Assembly (NCBI GenBank): GCA_029449245.1
Contig: JANATF010000006.1
Location: 992,001 to 1,056,000, forward strand
Source: Mortierella alpina
Lineage: Eukaryota > Mortierellomycota > Mortierellomycetes > Mortierellales > Mortierellaceae
Reading direction: 5' to 3'
DNA length: 64,000 nucleotides
Shown here in pieces: positions 44,579 through 57,359 of this stretch. A program made the position numbers and the translations under genes. The notes beneath the pieces were generated by a model. The model had not been told where the DNA came from and searched no databases. It saw only the letters and a list, made by a program, of their open reading frames with translations. Every line of letters starts with the position of its first letter. Position 1 is the stretch's first letter.

Positions 44579-45931
44579 ATGAAGTTCTTGGAAACGCCGG
44601 TGATGGAGGTTCTGAACAGCTCACTCAACTTTGAGACGCCAGAGTGCAGGGTCTTGGGTCGTATCGAGCCCTATTCATGTAAGGAGCACAAAGGAGCCAC
44701 ACTGGCCACAGGAAGTGCAAGTGCATGTGGGGAACCGCAATGACACACTTTTGGGAATGCACATTTCGCCACACCACGCTTGGTGCTCCCACAAAAGAAG
44801 AGACTATACCTTTGCCACTTGAGCTATCAGGAGATGGCTGCACCCTGCTCTTCGGCAAACATATGTTCTTATGTGTATGGATAACAACAGCGTTCTGATG
44901 ATGCCTTTGACTTCTTTGACACTCACGTCATCTGCCAGGTAAAGCTGCTGGCGCAGATAAGAAGTTGTACAAGCAATTGGAGAGCAAGTACGACCCGTCA
45001 TCGCAGAACCTTAGCCCACCGGATGACGATGGAGCCAGCATCATGAACATTATCTCACCCTTCGGACCCATGAACCAGCCTGCATCACGAAAGACATTAT
45101 TCTATCTGATCGGGACTTTGAACGCTTCGTTTCCGGACTACGACTTTTCGTATGTGCAAAGTCAAATGACGAGATATTGGTTGCGTTCTCGTACTTTATG
45201 CCGAATGTTGAAACCTTGAGCAACTTACAATTATCAAACCGTATCTCTCAATTTCATGGATTCTCTTGTCGATCAGAGATGCAAAGCCTGAGCAGTTTAG
45301 AAAGGAACCGTCAGTGCCGATAGTCGTCAACTCAATCAATGCAACACTGCTCAACCACGGAAACGAACGCGCAGTCAAGGAGCTCGGAATCTGGGATGCA
45401 ATTGATCAGTTGATCGATCTAGAGGATTCGGACGTGTACTCTTATAACCCCGAGAGCGATTCGGACCCGAATGACGAGGAAGGCGGTGGCACACTGTAGG
45501 TGAAAAGAAGGAAAGGGAGCAACCAAAAAAGAACGAGGATGAAAGTGAGATATTGTGCCCACTAACCTATTTTTTCTCTATGATTTTTGCAGGTGGTCAT
45601 TCAACTATTTTTTCTACAACCGGAAACTGAAGCGGATCATCTTCTTTACCATGCGAGGGGTCAGTCACGGCGTCCCCACGTCCGAAGACGGCGACGAAGA
45701 TAATGGAAACTTCTCAAATACGGATGACGATAACGATGGCGTGGGTCATCGCCGGAAAGGGTAAGCGGGAGGGCGGCGTTAGCAAAGAAACCGTCTTGAC
45801 AAAAAGTACTACTATGTCTATTCTACTGCTGATGGATCCTAAGAAACTTACAATTCGCTCTGCACAATAGACACGACATGGATGAGGATGATTACGACGA
45901 CATGATTACTGAAGACATGGATCTGCAGTAA
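44579..45931 (+). CDS. MAF1: Maf1, repressor of RNA polymerase III
   Basis: Five exons: 44579-44678, 44939-45149, 45277-45495, 45593-45760 and 45871-45931 (252 aa). The start [35 protein letters not shown] is the Maf1 A-box. LYKQLESKY.., [19 protein letters not shown] and [25 protein letters not shown] are the B and C boxes. The C-terminal tail is very acidic, ending [14 protein letters not shown]. Maf1 represses Pol III (tRNA, 5S) transcription on nutrient limitation or stress and is controlled by TORC1/PKA phosphorylation and nuclear import. The long mobile linker of yeast Maf1 is short here. Confidence 0.95.
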
Positions 45932-46166
45932 CAAGAATAAGGAAAGGGCTCCGGCATTGCAAGCAGTGTCATATCAACAACGTGGGTACCCCCCCCCCCC
46001 TCGTTTAGTTTTAACACAACCTTTGCAAGCAGTAGTTATTTATTTCACATAAACGAAATCCTTACTTCAGTACTGTTTGGGCGTCAATATCATGATAAGG
46101 GACCATTGTAAAATGCAGATGTAGTCATCTAATTTTCACGTAGACTTAGGTGTCAAGGCCCGAATC

Positions 46167-49100
46167 TCAAAGCGGCGGGAGTTCTGGCACAGCTCCATAC
46201 ACTTGCTTGAATGCATCTCCATACTTGGCCAACCAAGCGACCCTAGCCAAACGGCGACGTTCGATCCGCTGCTCCTCAGTCTCTCGTTTAACATCATCCT
46301 CGTCCTCGAAATCACCCTCGTAATCCTCGTCCTCGTCCTCGTCTGTAGAGTCCTCGTCATCATCCTCTCCATCTGATCCAGTCTGACTATGTGGAACGTT
46401 CAGGTCCTGAATCTGATGATCCAGATGCTGTTTCTCAAGCGGCGACAGTCGGCTCGGGTGGCTATCGAACGGATGATGAAAACGCGACCGCGGACTGGCA
46501 GAGGCTGGACTCTGGATCGTCGGGCTATGACTGATATTGGAAACAGGATTAACTGGAGTAGCAGTAGCCAACTTAGACAGCTTGCCATCGTTTTGGTCCG
46601 TCACGGCGTTCCCGCCTGTGGCGGGCGAAAACGGTGTACTGAGCTGTAGATTATAGTTGTCTGTCGTGCAACTGGTAGCATAAGGTGGTTCGACACCGCC
46701 TAGCCCGCCAAGAGAAATCTGGGATGCTGTTGGGGACGGCAGAGGAGTGGATCCTGTGGCGAATGAAACCTTCTTCTTGAGGGTGCCGCCTGGTGGCGTA
46801 AAGAGCACAGCGGTACCATCACTCTTTACTGATGCCGAGGCGATCATAGTGGCATCTCCTGGTGGAGAGCCAGTACTTCTTTCCTTTAGGCAGGATTTGA
46901 GGGGTCTTGGGGGAGAATGCTGCACCTTGTGACGCTGCATGCTGAAACTGCCTGCTCTGCCTTGGTTCCCTTCATGACCCACAGCGGCGTGGCCGACGGA
47001 AGAAAGCATCGTCAAGGCTGGGAGCGTGGTGGCCGCCAATGTGAAAGCAGAGGACTGCTGCTGGGGCGAATTCAAAAGGCTTAGTGGGGACCCGGTTGGG
47101 GAAGACGACGACGAGGAACGAGATCTGAGCAAGGGCGAAGAGAGCGATTTCGCAAGCTTTGCAACAAGTCCGTTGTTGCTGTGCGTGCTATCGTCATCTC
47201 TTGAGGCACTGCTGCTCTGTCGCCGGTGTAGCCTTGGAGTAGGGTGCGGCGGATGTCCCATAGGGTTCGTGCTACTGCAGGCTCCAGAAGGCTCTTTGCC
47301 TGCAGGCGACAACATACTTGAGGACTGAGTGGTCGTGTTGTCACTGTTGCTTCTTCCTCTCGTACATGGGCTCATGGAGGGGATTGGGCTGTGCGGTGAG
47401 GGTGCGCTTGTGGGCAATGCAGCAGACGTAAGGTCGAACAATAGCGGGAGCGAAGGTGAGGGTGATGAAGCGCCCAAGACTGATGTAGGAGAAGTGGTGA
47501 AAGTTGGGGAATCGTCGGATGATCCGGTTAAGGCGAATGTGGGCCTGATGTTCTCAATGACGATTTTGGGCAGCGTTCCTGGATGAACCTTGGTCGATCG
47601 AGAGCGTGTCAACGGCGAAGGTCCATCCACGGCCTGATGGCCTTCGCTGCTTCCGCTTTGCGAATCCGCCTTGGACTCCATGCCCCTGCTGTCTATGGCG
47701 TCAAGTTCTGACCGAGGCACATGTGAGCTGGTTTTTATGCAGCTGTCAGCCGCCTCTATCAATGTCGCTGTCTGCCCTTGAATCTCCTGAGATTGAGCGG
47801 CAGAGGACAGTCGCTCAACTTGATTCGTGTTTCCTTGAATATCCAAACGTCTCCCGGCCAAGTCTTGTACATTTCGTTCTCGACCAGGGTTTAGTGGAGG
47901 CTGAAGAGACGACGTGCGAATTGGTACTACAGACAGGGAAGGACGCTTACGCAGTGCCTTGACGTCCTTGATCTTCGGCGTTTTCTGATCGATACCATCC
48001 CCTGCATGGAATTCCGCGGTATTGTCCACCGAGTGGTTATCCTTGATCCGCGTCCTTCTAGGCCCAGCTCCTGTCGACTGAGCGCCTTGGGAGATGGCGC
48101 ACTTCTCACCACCACCACCACCACCACTAGTATTGAGGTCGGAACTGTAGCTCTCGCTTCGTTTCACCAAAATCGGGATAGGCGGGAGTGCAATCTGTAC
48201 CGAGTTGGAGACGCACGAGATGGCGCCAGAGATGGTTGAGATGCGGTTATGATTGTATTGCGACACAATCTCGATGGGAAGCTCGAGAAAAGCGCCTATG
48301 CGATCCTTGAAAAAGAATTTGATAACAAACATGTACTCCACAGTGAACAGTTCACGATCAGGAATTGTCAATGCGCTCTCCTAAGGAAGAAGCGGTTGGT
48401 ATTGAGAGACGTTAGTGCCAGAGACCATGACCATGATCCTATGGCGGGTTTTTTTGCTGGTCTACTGAACTTACGGGAATGCGCATACCAAGCTTGTACA
48501 TAGTCAGCGACCTGGCGGTTCGAAAATTTTCATAGTCCTCATAGTATCCCTTGAGATGATTGTCATTCGTATGGTTCTCCTCGGCTTGCGGTGGGACATA
48601 GTCTCTTGCGATTTTGTTGACATGAGTCTCAATCAGCCGTCGTCGAGGCGCATCCTGACCTGCCTTCTCCGCAGCTGTCCTTGTACTCATTGGATACGGC
48701 GCCCCATGTCCTTCGTGCTCAGTGTTCACAAGCGAATATATATGAGTTGTCTCCACGAGCGAGACTTTGATGTCGACCACTTTCATAATATCCGACTTCA
48801 CCACAAACATGTCCAGCGTGACATTATCACCTGCAGCAGCCACAGATTTGTCAATGTGTGCACCAAACCCAACCTCATCCACACTGTCGATATTCTCTCT
48901 GAGGAGCGCATGTCTTGGGACAGAGCTGTGGTGTTGGTATAGGTGCTGCTGCTGCCGTTGCTGTTGCTGTTGCTGTTGTTCTTCCCGCTGCTGTTGTCGA
49001 CGAAAACGCCGATATTGGTCCGTTACCGACAACATCTCCTCCTCCTGAAGGTGGGTACATTTACTCGCATTAATTGCCGAGTAACGGTCGCGATCCTCGC

Positions 49101-51421
49101 TCTGGTGCAGAAGCTGCTGTGAAGTCATTGCTGAATCTATGGGACTAGTAGGAGAATAGGGCGAACTGGATCCGGATCCCGTTGCGGAACCGAGCGAGCC
49201 TGTTCGTGGGCGTTGGCCATACTTCTGTTGCTGTCCGTGGCCGTGACAACCAGGGTATCGAGATGGGTACTTGGATTGGTTCGATGATGCGATCACAGGT
49301 CCTAGTCCCCACAAACTGTAAGGCTTCACTGCGGCCGTGCCTAAAACGGAGTTTGACTTGGGAATTACGAATCGGACGCCGGATGTGCGTCTTCCTTCGC
49401 TCGAGGCTGATGAACAAGATGACGTTGAGGACAAGGATGATGTTGCGGAAGGCGTAGATGACGACGAACCAATTGTGGGATGGGGATTCAGGTCGTGCGG
49501 AGAAGCGACTTTGGTCGCGGTTCGGATCTGAACAAGCTCAAAGAGCGAGACGGGTATATGATGCTGGAGCACAAAGACCTCCTTGCCGCGCCGGATGTGG
49601 ACATTACTAGTGGAGTCAGTAGAATGTGTTGAGACATGTTACTAAGGAGGCATGGCGATGGAGCATGGTATAGGCCAGGAGCTCACTTACGCTGTAAGCT
49701 GGTATGATAGCGAGGCGTGCGCACTCTTGAACGTACCACCGACTTTCTCGGGGACGCGCATGTGGAAGGGGATACCCTGTTGCGTTCCCGGGACGATGCA
49801 TCCTGGAAGAAAGGAATCTAAGATAGTACTACTGGTGCTGGATGTACAAGGTGCAGCAGCTGTAACAGACGTAAGGTTCTTTCTGGAGTTTACAGTATCC
49901 ATCGAAGACAGACTGGATGCTGTGGATGACGCGGAGACGGTCGTCGAGGACGGTGCAAATGTTGCAGGCGGTGGACTGCGCCTGGGAGAGGGTGCTGGCG
50001 GCGCAGAGTTCGAGTCCTGGACCAACTTCAGATCTTTGGTCGACAAGACCTGAGTTTTGTGGAGAAAGCAATGTCGGTCTGCCTTTGTTCTGGAGAGGAG
50101 ACTAGACCCGGTGGTTACCTCTATTGCCAAAGTCAAGAGTCGGTAAATGCCTCTATGATCTAACAGGCTTTCGCAACGCAGAAGCTTCAACTGAGGCGTT
50201 TGTCATCTTACCTTCTACACCTGTGAGATCAATCTCGATGTGCTCGATACGCACCATGCGGTCCCGCTTATGGTGCATCAGGACGCTGATGACATTTTTC
50301 ATTATGGTGTTACCGTATTCGCGGCTTGCAGGGTCGGTAGTCACGGCTTGAATGTTTTGACTTGCCACATTTCTCATTTCAGACTCGGAGAGCTCCTTGG
50401 CGCTGATGACCAAGACGCCTCTGAGCACTTCACTCCCAGCTTTGATCGGCTCAGGGACCTTCCAGTCCAACTTCACATGAGGGTGCTTAGAAACCATCTT
50501 ACAAACCCGCGGTCTGGCGTGCCCCTGGCGCTCTCTCCTGGATGGATGCTGCGTTTTTAGACTTCCGGATTTCTGCAAACCATTGGATGGGGCACATGTT
50601 TGGCTAGGGTCCGACTGTACGGTAGGACCCTTCTCCCTTTGTACTCTTCCGCTACTGCGTGGTGTGGATGAGGATAGGGCTGTAGCAGTAGCAGTAGCAG
50701 AGGGTGGTAATGTGGTGACCGGCATGGGCGATGATGCCATTGATTGCGTCGTTGCAGGAGAGGAACATGATCCCGGTAGAGGGGGGATTGAAAAGATGTC
50801 CGGGGATCCTTTGGCTTGTGGTGAATCGAAGTACTTTGAAGGTGTGCCCGGGCTTGAGCGAACTGTGAGAGATGGTGGGCGAATATTGCAACATTTAGAT
50901 ATTGGATCAATCAGGAGGCCTAGGGACTCGCTGCCACATGTCACGCCTAGCTTTTGCTGTTGCGGGAGATGATCAACATGAGGGATAGGGCCGATCTTAG
51001 AGTAGGAGTAGCGTCGATCCCCTTTCTGCTTGTTGTCAGAGGTGCGACTGCCGTTGCTTCCGGTACTGTCGTAATATTGGTGATGATGGTCGTGCAGACG
51101 GTGGTGGGCAATTGGATGGTGTGTTTGAGAATAGTGTATGTGCTCTCGAGGCGGTGCCATGCACGGAACGCTTGACGACAGTTCCACACGGGTCGAGCCT
51201 GACTGAGGAGCACCTGAATTTGTTTGAGGCAAAGCGGCACAGTCGTTATCGCAATCGACGACCGCATCAAGTCGCGCGATCGGTATCCTGCATGTCGCTT
51301 GAATTTCAGATTCAACATGGTCACCCTTCCTGAAAGCTGCATGTTTAGATCCAAGCGACCCATCTTTGGTGTTAAGAGATACTGTTTTGAGCGGGTGCTC
51401 GTTGGGGATGGGATCGTCCAT
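46167..51421 (-). CDS. Large alpha-arrestin-like protein
   Basis: Four exons on the minus strand: 50212-51421, 49691-50120, 48475-49606 and 46167-48380 (1661 aa). The first in-frame ATG is at 51421. Pieces of an arrestin fold are separated by disordered insertions: KLDWKVPEPIKAGSEVLRGVLVI.., VRIEHIEIDLTGVEEVTT, FHMRVPEKVGGTFKSAHASLSYQL, NVHIRRGKEVFVLQHHIPVSLFEL, VGFGAHIDKSVAAAGDNVTLDMFV, and ELFTVEYMFVIKFFFKDRI. The rest is Ser/Pro-rich, with a Gln run and an acidic EDEDEDYEGDFEDEDD stretch. Fungal alpha-arrestins usually adapt Rsp5-type ubiquitin ligases to plasma-membrane transporters. I did not find a clear PPxY, so that link is uncertain. It is unusually long for the family. Confidence 0.8.
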
Positions 51422-52520
51422 CCTCAGTCGTGGATATAAATTGAAAGAGCGCTCAAGTAAAGGGTAGGGAGCTGGATGCAAAAAATATGAAGGTACAACG
51501 GTTGCGAATGTAGAAGCTGACTTGATGAGAGAGGGGACAGTGAGGAAGGGTAACAATTTCTTGGAAGCAACGTGGTAGACTTGCGCATGCCTGAATCTTT
51601 CAACTCTTGCACTCTGGATTCGTAAATCCTGGAGTGCTACACTTGCGTTCTCACAGCGAAAAAGGAGCGACGATATGCCGTTTGGGGCCTTAGGGTCTAG
51701 TCGTTCCGGAAGCTACTTGCGCACACTTGCTCACCATACGGAAGAACTACTACTCGAATGCGCCGATCTCGACGTCTTGACTGAAAAGGCAAAGTAATTG
51801 AGTGAGGGGTTGGGTCTCGATGGATAAACTGAATGAGCAGCTGCTGTCAAACGCGGATGATGTACGGAAAGAAAGCTAACTAGGCAGTAAGGCGTAGCCA
51901 GTGGTAAAAAGATGATCCAACAACATGGGCAAGCCTTGATGGTGACGAAAAATATATCTCCATGCATCGCATTCTACATTCGAATCCTATCCAACTACCC
52001 GCCCACTCGTTGTATCACGCACTGGCGAGGGAGGCAGCGCAAAGCGCCTCATTCTGGTTTTTTTGGGCACACCCACACCCCGATCAAGATCACGTGCGAG
52101 CACAGACCTTTGGCAAATGTGGACCCCAATTGGTTCAAGCGTCAAAAGTAGACATGAGGGCGGACCGGAGATATGCACTATGGCTGTATAGCTGTTCTTT
52201 ATTTGCAGCTTAAGCTGCACAACATTCCTTGTGTTGACAGATTTCGCAAAGGAGGGGAAAAGGCGGGAGAGGCGCGGTTGTTGACAGAGGCCGTTTACTG
52301 AAGCTAAGCATTCACTGGACGCTTCTGCCTCAAGATGAGTACTTGCTACTGACCGCTTGAACAGACCCTGTCTCTCATCAAAACTCTACCATTGGTATCG
52401 TGAGTGGGTTTTGAGGATCCTGGGCAATCTTGTTATGAAGGCATAGGGACATAAGGTGGACGTGGTGTTTATATTTGATACAATGGTGATTATTATCAGC
52501 TTTCGAAAAATGCTTTGAGC
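51422..52520. other. Intergenic, arrestin 5' leader and promoter
   Basis: No gene is supported. Non-ATG reading continues upstream of the arrestin start to 51556 but has no ATG. A CACGTG lies near 52091. Confidence 0.4.
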
Positions 52521-52731
52521 TTAGGCTGTACTTTCGCGCGATTTTCCTTGGCTGCAGGCAAAAATGCTAATCGCTCGAACGACCACACGCTGACGCGCTC
52601 TAGCCTTACCTCGGGAGGGTTTGCGAGGGTGGAACAGCGGGAGACATATTGTCTGCTGGGGCAGGAACGAAAGCCGGGGCAGGTACAGGAGGAGGGGCAG
52701 TTCCGGCTTTTGGGTATCGATAAGCGGTCAT
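52521..52731 (-). CDS. Tiny Pro/Ala-rich protein
   Basis: Two exons on the minus strand: 52610-52731 and 52521-52551, 50 aa. The intron is 58 nt with a GTAAGG donor and a TTTTTGCCTGCAG acceptor. The protein is MTAYRYPKAGT followed by a PPPVPAPAFVPAPA region, disordered. A TATA box (CGTATAAAG on the minus strand) lies ~62 nt before the ATG. It shares a promoter region with CAP2. The clean splice sites and TATA are the main support. No family is recognised. Confidence 0.4.
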
Positions 52732-52792
52732 TGTGGCGGTACGTAAAAGTAAGCTGGGGGGAGCGCTCGTTGGAAAGCTTCCTTTATACGAC

Positions 52793-52798
52793 GAAATA
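52793..52798 (-). promoter_or_regulatory. TATA box of the tiny Pro-rich gene
   Basis: It reads TATAAA on the minus strand, ~62 nt before the ATG at 52731. Confidence 0.4.
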
Positions 52799-53204
52799 TT
52801 TGACTGATTCGCAGATGGTGCCAATCACACATACTACTACCGCAGAGTGAGAATAATAAGAGTCATGACATTGGAAGACATGCCATGCCTTGGCAAAAGC
52901 TTGCCAGCCCTGAGTCGCGCCAAAGGGGTGGTTTTTTCTGGATGTTTGCGCGTTTTGATTGGTTCTGCGGTCGCTCTGCAGTCGTGCGCGGTGATCCTGG
53001 GCCCGACTCTGCACGCCAGCTCTTTCTGTGGACAAGCAGATGGATGTGAGCCGAAAGCGAACTTCGCCGCAACCCATTATAATTGGTCCCATAATGTAGT
53101 GTGACTTGTTTTGTATTTTGTGACGTTGGTCAAGTCCCTCGCGAGTGCCTCCATCTTTTCTTTGACCATCTCATCTATACCCATTCAGCACTGCACGAAC
53201 AGAA

Positions 53205-54452
53205 ATGGTAAGCGCGATCAAGGCCTGTACTCTTTCAGGGCGCGTCTGGCACTGACCCGAAGTATGTCAGCGTCCATTGGCACCTGCTGCCTTCTTTTCA
53301 ATCTGTCTGCTACGTTCAAGCGACTGACTGGTAAACTCTGCTGCTGGCGTTGGATCGCGATAGGCTGAACAACAACTTGATTGCGCTCTTGACCTTATGC
53401 GAAGGCTTCCTCCTCAGCACTCTGAAGAGAACTTGGCCTCGTTGGTGACCATCCTACCAGAGCTGACTGAGGACTTGCTCAACTCGATCGATCAACCCCT
53501 CAAAGTCCAGTCTTGTGCCAAGAGCGGCAGAGATTTCCTGCTATGCGAGTACAACAGAGATTCCAACTCGTACAGGTAAACAGGATCCCAAGATTTGTAG
53601 CGTTTTTCCATCTGGAGTGTCAAGAGATCGAAAGGCTAAGCTGCGTCATGTACAATTGCTCACAGGTCACCATGGTCAAACGAGTTCAGCCCTCCACTTC
53701 CCGAGGGGACCTACCCCTCGTCAAAGCTTCGAAAGCTCGAAATCTCGGCGAACGAGGCCTTTGACACTTACAGAGAGCTTTATTTCGAGGGAGGCGTCTC
53801 CTCTGTGTATTTCTGGGACCTAGACGACGATGCCTTTGCTGGAGTAGTTCTGATCAAAAAAGGTAGTTTTCAGTGTCCAGCCTGCAGTTACTTGGAACAA
53901 TGCTTCCGCTGACCAGAATATCACTTTTTGTGCCACGCATTCTAGTTGGTGATGGCACTCGCAGGATGAAGGGCGCCTGGGATTCAATCCACGTCTTTGA
54001 AACGCTGACAAAGGGCCGCAATGCGCATTACAAGTTGACCTCAACCGTTATGTTATACATGGTGACCAACAAACCAGAACTTGGACACATGAACTTGTCT
54101 GGAAGCATGACACGCCAGGTACGCTAACTGAGCTATTCACTGTGCCACGGCTAAGGTTTGCCAACCACCAAAACATTTCATACTAACCTGCACATCTTTG
54201 ATCGACATTCGTGACTTTGTTTAGGCTGAACAAGATTTCGTTGTTGACGAACCCGCAATGCATGTCGCCAATATCGGACGGATGGTGGAGGAGATGGAGA
54301 CAAAAATGCGGCACTTACTCAAGGATGTGTATTTTGGCAAGACGAAGGACACTGTGAATGACCTTCGCTCGATCGAGTCGTTGGCAAAAACGAGGAAGCA
54401 AAAGGAACTCCAGCGAGAAATCGCCTCCAAGCTTCAGGAAAGACAGCAATAG
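53205..54452 (+). CDS. CAP2: F-actin capping protein beta subunit
   Basis: Five exons: 53205-53207 (only the ATG), 53364-53575, 53666-53862, 53946-54118 and 54225-54452 (270 aa). The ATG abuts a GTAAGC donor, and joining it to the second exon gives [19 protein letters not shown], matching the conserved capping-beta start. Further signatures are [84 protein letters not shown] and [14 protein letters not shown]. With the alpha subunit it caps barbed ends of actin filaments. The C-terminal tentacle helix is intact. An AATAAA lies near 54586. Confidence 0.96.
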
Positions 54453-55144
54453 CCAGCAGAAGAAACAGTTAAGGCGAAGAGAGAGCGGACGCCATCATGA
54501 CTACTCCGGACTTTGTGGGCAATTGCATCAGCAAGACGACAATTAGCTTGCCCACTACGACGAACTACCGCCAATATGCTATTACAATAAAACAAGAGCA
54601 GAAATAATCTTTTGCCTCTGGGCACTGCCTATTGCGTATTTACTGTCTGCTTTTGCTGCTTATGGAGGCGAGGGTGGAGCAAGAAAGGATTGGCCGCTGA
54701 CAAGTATGGCCATAAATAGCAATAATAGAGAAAGAAGGATTCATTATCCTGTTACCGAGGCCGACATTAAGCTAGATACAATAAAGCTTGTGGGCCAGGA
54801 CATGAGCAATGGCAGGGACCGTTCCACCGAGAGCGCAAAGGATGAGAGTGGTGTGGTATTTAAGAAATGAATGACGGAGAGTACAAGAATAGAGTGGGGA
54901 GAGAGAGAGAGAGAGAGAGAGGAAGACAGAGGGAGGGTAAGCGACAGAGTCGATGCATGAGTCAACCTCTGTCCTATTTCTATCCAGTTGCTCGCCATAA
55001 GGACCTTCGGTCCAGTATCCCAATACTTTGACCTAAACCGGGTTACTTCGCCCTCCCCCATGTCATTGACTAATTCACTTTTCCCGCCAAATTTTTGACC
55101 TTCGCAAAGGTGTCGGTCGAACAGAGCGCGGCAAAAAATACATG
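54453..55144. other. Intergenic with (GA)n microsatellite
   Basis: A GA repeat is at ~54898-54921. The minus-strand frame over it is composition-driven. No gene is supported. Confidence 0.4.
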
Positions 55145-55152
55145 TATATAAA
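55145..55152 (+). promoter_or_regulatory. TATA box
   Basis: TATATAAA lies ~200 nt before the ATG at 55353 and is followed by an AC/CT-rich leader. Confidence 0.5.
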
Positions 55153-55352
55153 CTGCGAATTTGAACCTCATCTCCACTTGCTTCATCTCTACAACTCACC
55201 TTCGACAACCACGGTTGATTAGCATCCATATTACATACTACATCCTATCCTTCTTCTCATCACTACCACCGACTTTCAGGCACAACCTTAAACACCGGGC
55301 TAACTCCACCAAGCAACACACCCCAGCGCCTCAAAAACGAACTCTTCCTGCG

Positions 55353-55523
55353 ATGAGTAACCCCTGCACGCGAAAGTACCCTAAACTAGTCAGTACCGAG
55401 AGCGATTCCGTTCTAATGCCCGAGGTGGTTTCCCCGCCCGCCGAACCTGCCTTGCCGCAGGGCGGTCAGGGCCAGCAGGGCGGTCAAGGGAATCAGCCTC
55501 CTGCCCCCCCGAACGGCCAGTAG
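55353..55523 (+). CDS. Tiny Pro/Gly/Gln-rich protein
   Basis: A 56-residue frame: MSNPCTRKYPKLVSTESDSV, then a Pro-rich region and a GGQGQQGGQGNQPP tail ending at TAG. The start context is GCGATGA, with a clear TATA upstream and C-ending codon bias. It is disordered, with no recognised family. It is similar in style to the small genes at 13.2 kb and 52.5 kb (TATA-driven, low-complexity) without obvious sequence homology. Confidence 0.5.
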   Translation: MSNPCTRKYPKLVSTESDSVLMPEVVSPPAEPALPQGGQGQQGGQGNQPPAPPNGQ

Positions 55524-57359
55524 CAGCCGTAGACGGCCATTCATCAAGAATGGGTAAGAACTTTTGCCAGTTCAATGGTCATTTCGCCGTCGGCACTCAT
55601 GCTGTCTCGCCTGCCAGTTTTAACACCAATCCTTCGCCATCTTTCTTTTATGTACCCTATTAGCTTGTGAGGGATTGAGCCTTGCTCGATATCCCTACAA
55701 TCGTTGGATTGCTTTTTCTAAGATCCACTGCAAGCCCGCATTACCATTGCATACTCTCCTCTCTCTCTCTATCCCTTTACAAGTAGAAACGCCCACCCAA
55801 AATATATAGAAAAATAAACGCTTTGTTATGACATGTAGTACATCCTTTGTGGCTAAGTACCACCGAAAGTCCAAAAATCAAGAGATCGTTTACTGAACGT
55901 TGGTGCTCCGGAGCGCTTCTCTGCGGCCATGTTGCACACATAACAAACAACACCTCTTCTGTGAAAAATAAAGGGATTTTCTACGCTACACTTTTTTTTC
56001 TTGAGAGTCGAATGCCATATGAAAAAAAGTAGAAAAAAAAACGTCAGCTACAGCTGCCATAACCCAACTCCCTGCGCCTTCGAACGTTTCGATCGCTGCG
56101 ATCGTCTCTGCTCTCGTTTTCGCACCCTCTTGTTTTTCCCTCTTGCCTCCTACCCCTTCCGATCCCCAGATTACAATTTACCTAAACAGAACATCGTGAC
56201 CATAAGTTAGGCGCTGGGAAAAAGAAGGAGGGTCGAAAGATACTGACACGAGCTACCCTGTCGTCTCCCGTTCTTCCTGAACGCTTCCATAACAGGTCTA
56301 CACTGCGCCTCTTTTCGCGCTGACCCGAAAGAATAAATTCTAGAACGTATGTCACTCGCCTCGGGATCCTTCGAAGTGACACTTTAAGAGTAAAATAGCA
56401 CAGCGCCTCCACCAACGGTCCAATGGGAGAGCTCAGCATTTCCCCAGGTGCTTTGTTCAAGAGCGTCCTGAGATCATGCTGCCTAGTCTTTGTTCTTTTC
56501 ACTCCTTCTTTTGCTTGTTTGTTTTTTTTTGGTTCCCCCTTCAACTCCCTATCGATCGTCCATCCGATCGGGTGGGGCTGTTCACCTAATCGACGGGGAA
56601 TGCAATTGAAAGTCGAAGAAAGAGTGAACGAAAGGCTCGAGAATAAGCATTAGCAGAGACGAAGAATTGGTCTAGTCCCTAGTCTGATATCATTAAACAT
56701 TGTCGGCGAATAAGGGCAGCAAAGCGGCAGTTTACAACTGGCGGGAAATAAACAGAAGGCGAGAACCGAGAGAGGCGAAGACTCATGAAACCCGTGTGAT
56801 GAGTTACCTACAGCGCACATGTTATAGTCCACATTGCGTGCCTCTCTTTTCGGGAATGGGGGGATGTCCTTCCTTGACCCCTCAACCCCCGAATCGGCAA
56901 TTTGTAGAAGAACGGCAGTTCGACAATGGCCGCCGCTTATGCATGCCTCTTCCCTGTTTGCTTCTCTCTTGATTTTCGGACGATGCTTTTTTCCAATTAA
57001 CTTTTTTAGTCGGGCCGTTTGGCTTAGCCTCTCTTGCTCCCAAATACGCAGCTGACTCAGCCCTCTTTGCGCACGAACGCACATGCACAAACTCACTCTT
57101 CCACCACAACGGCTAAAGTGATGAGATCATGCCAATCTTGTGCTCGACGAGCAATTCGATTTCCCACAATGAATTTATTGATTCTTCATCCATATATCGG
57201 CTCGTTGAAGTGGTGTATCGGCACGCGTAGCATGACTCAAGATTCCGTCAGCAAGACTCTCGGGTTACTCATACGATATTGTAGAAAAAAGGCGAAGCAT
57301 CACAGGGACACCGGTTGGACAGCTTTATTTAGGCGAGTCTATGAGACTAATAGGCTTCG
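55524..57359. other. Intergenic, no gene seen
   Basis: 1.8 kb of AT/CT-rich sequence. Open frames on either strand have no domain or coding bias. From ~57110 some decayed coding of the following pseudogene may begin. Confidence 0.4.

Noticed and set aside
54744-55229. 161-codon minus-strand frame
   Set aside because: Dominated by Ser-Leu from a GA/TC repeat; no domain, and it runs into the leader of the small gene at 55.35 kb.
56650-57096. Minus-strand 148-codon frame
   Set aside because: No motif, unbiased codons, no splice or promoter signals.
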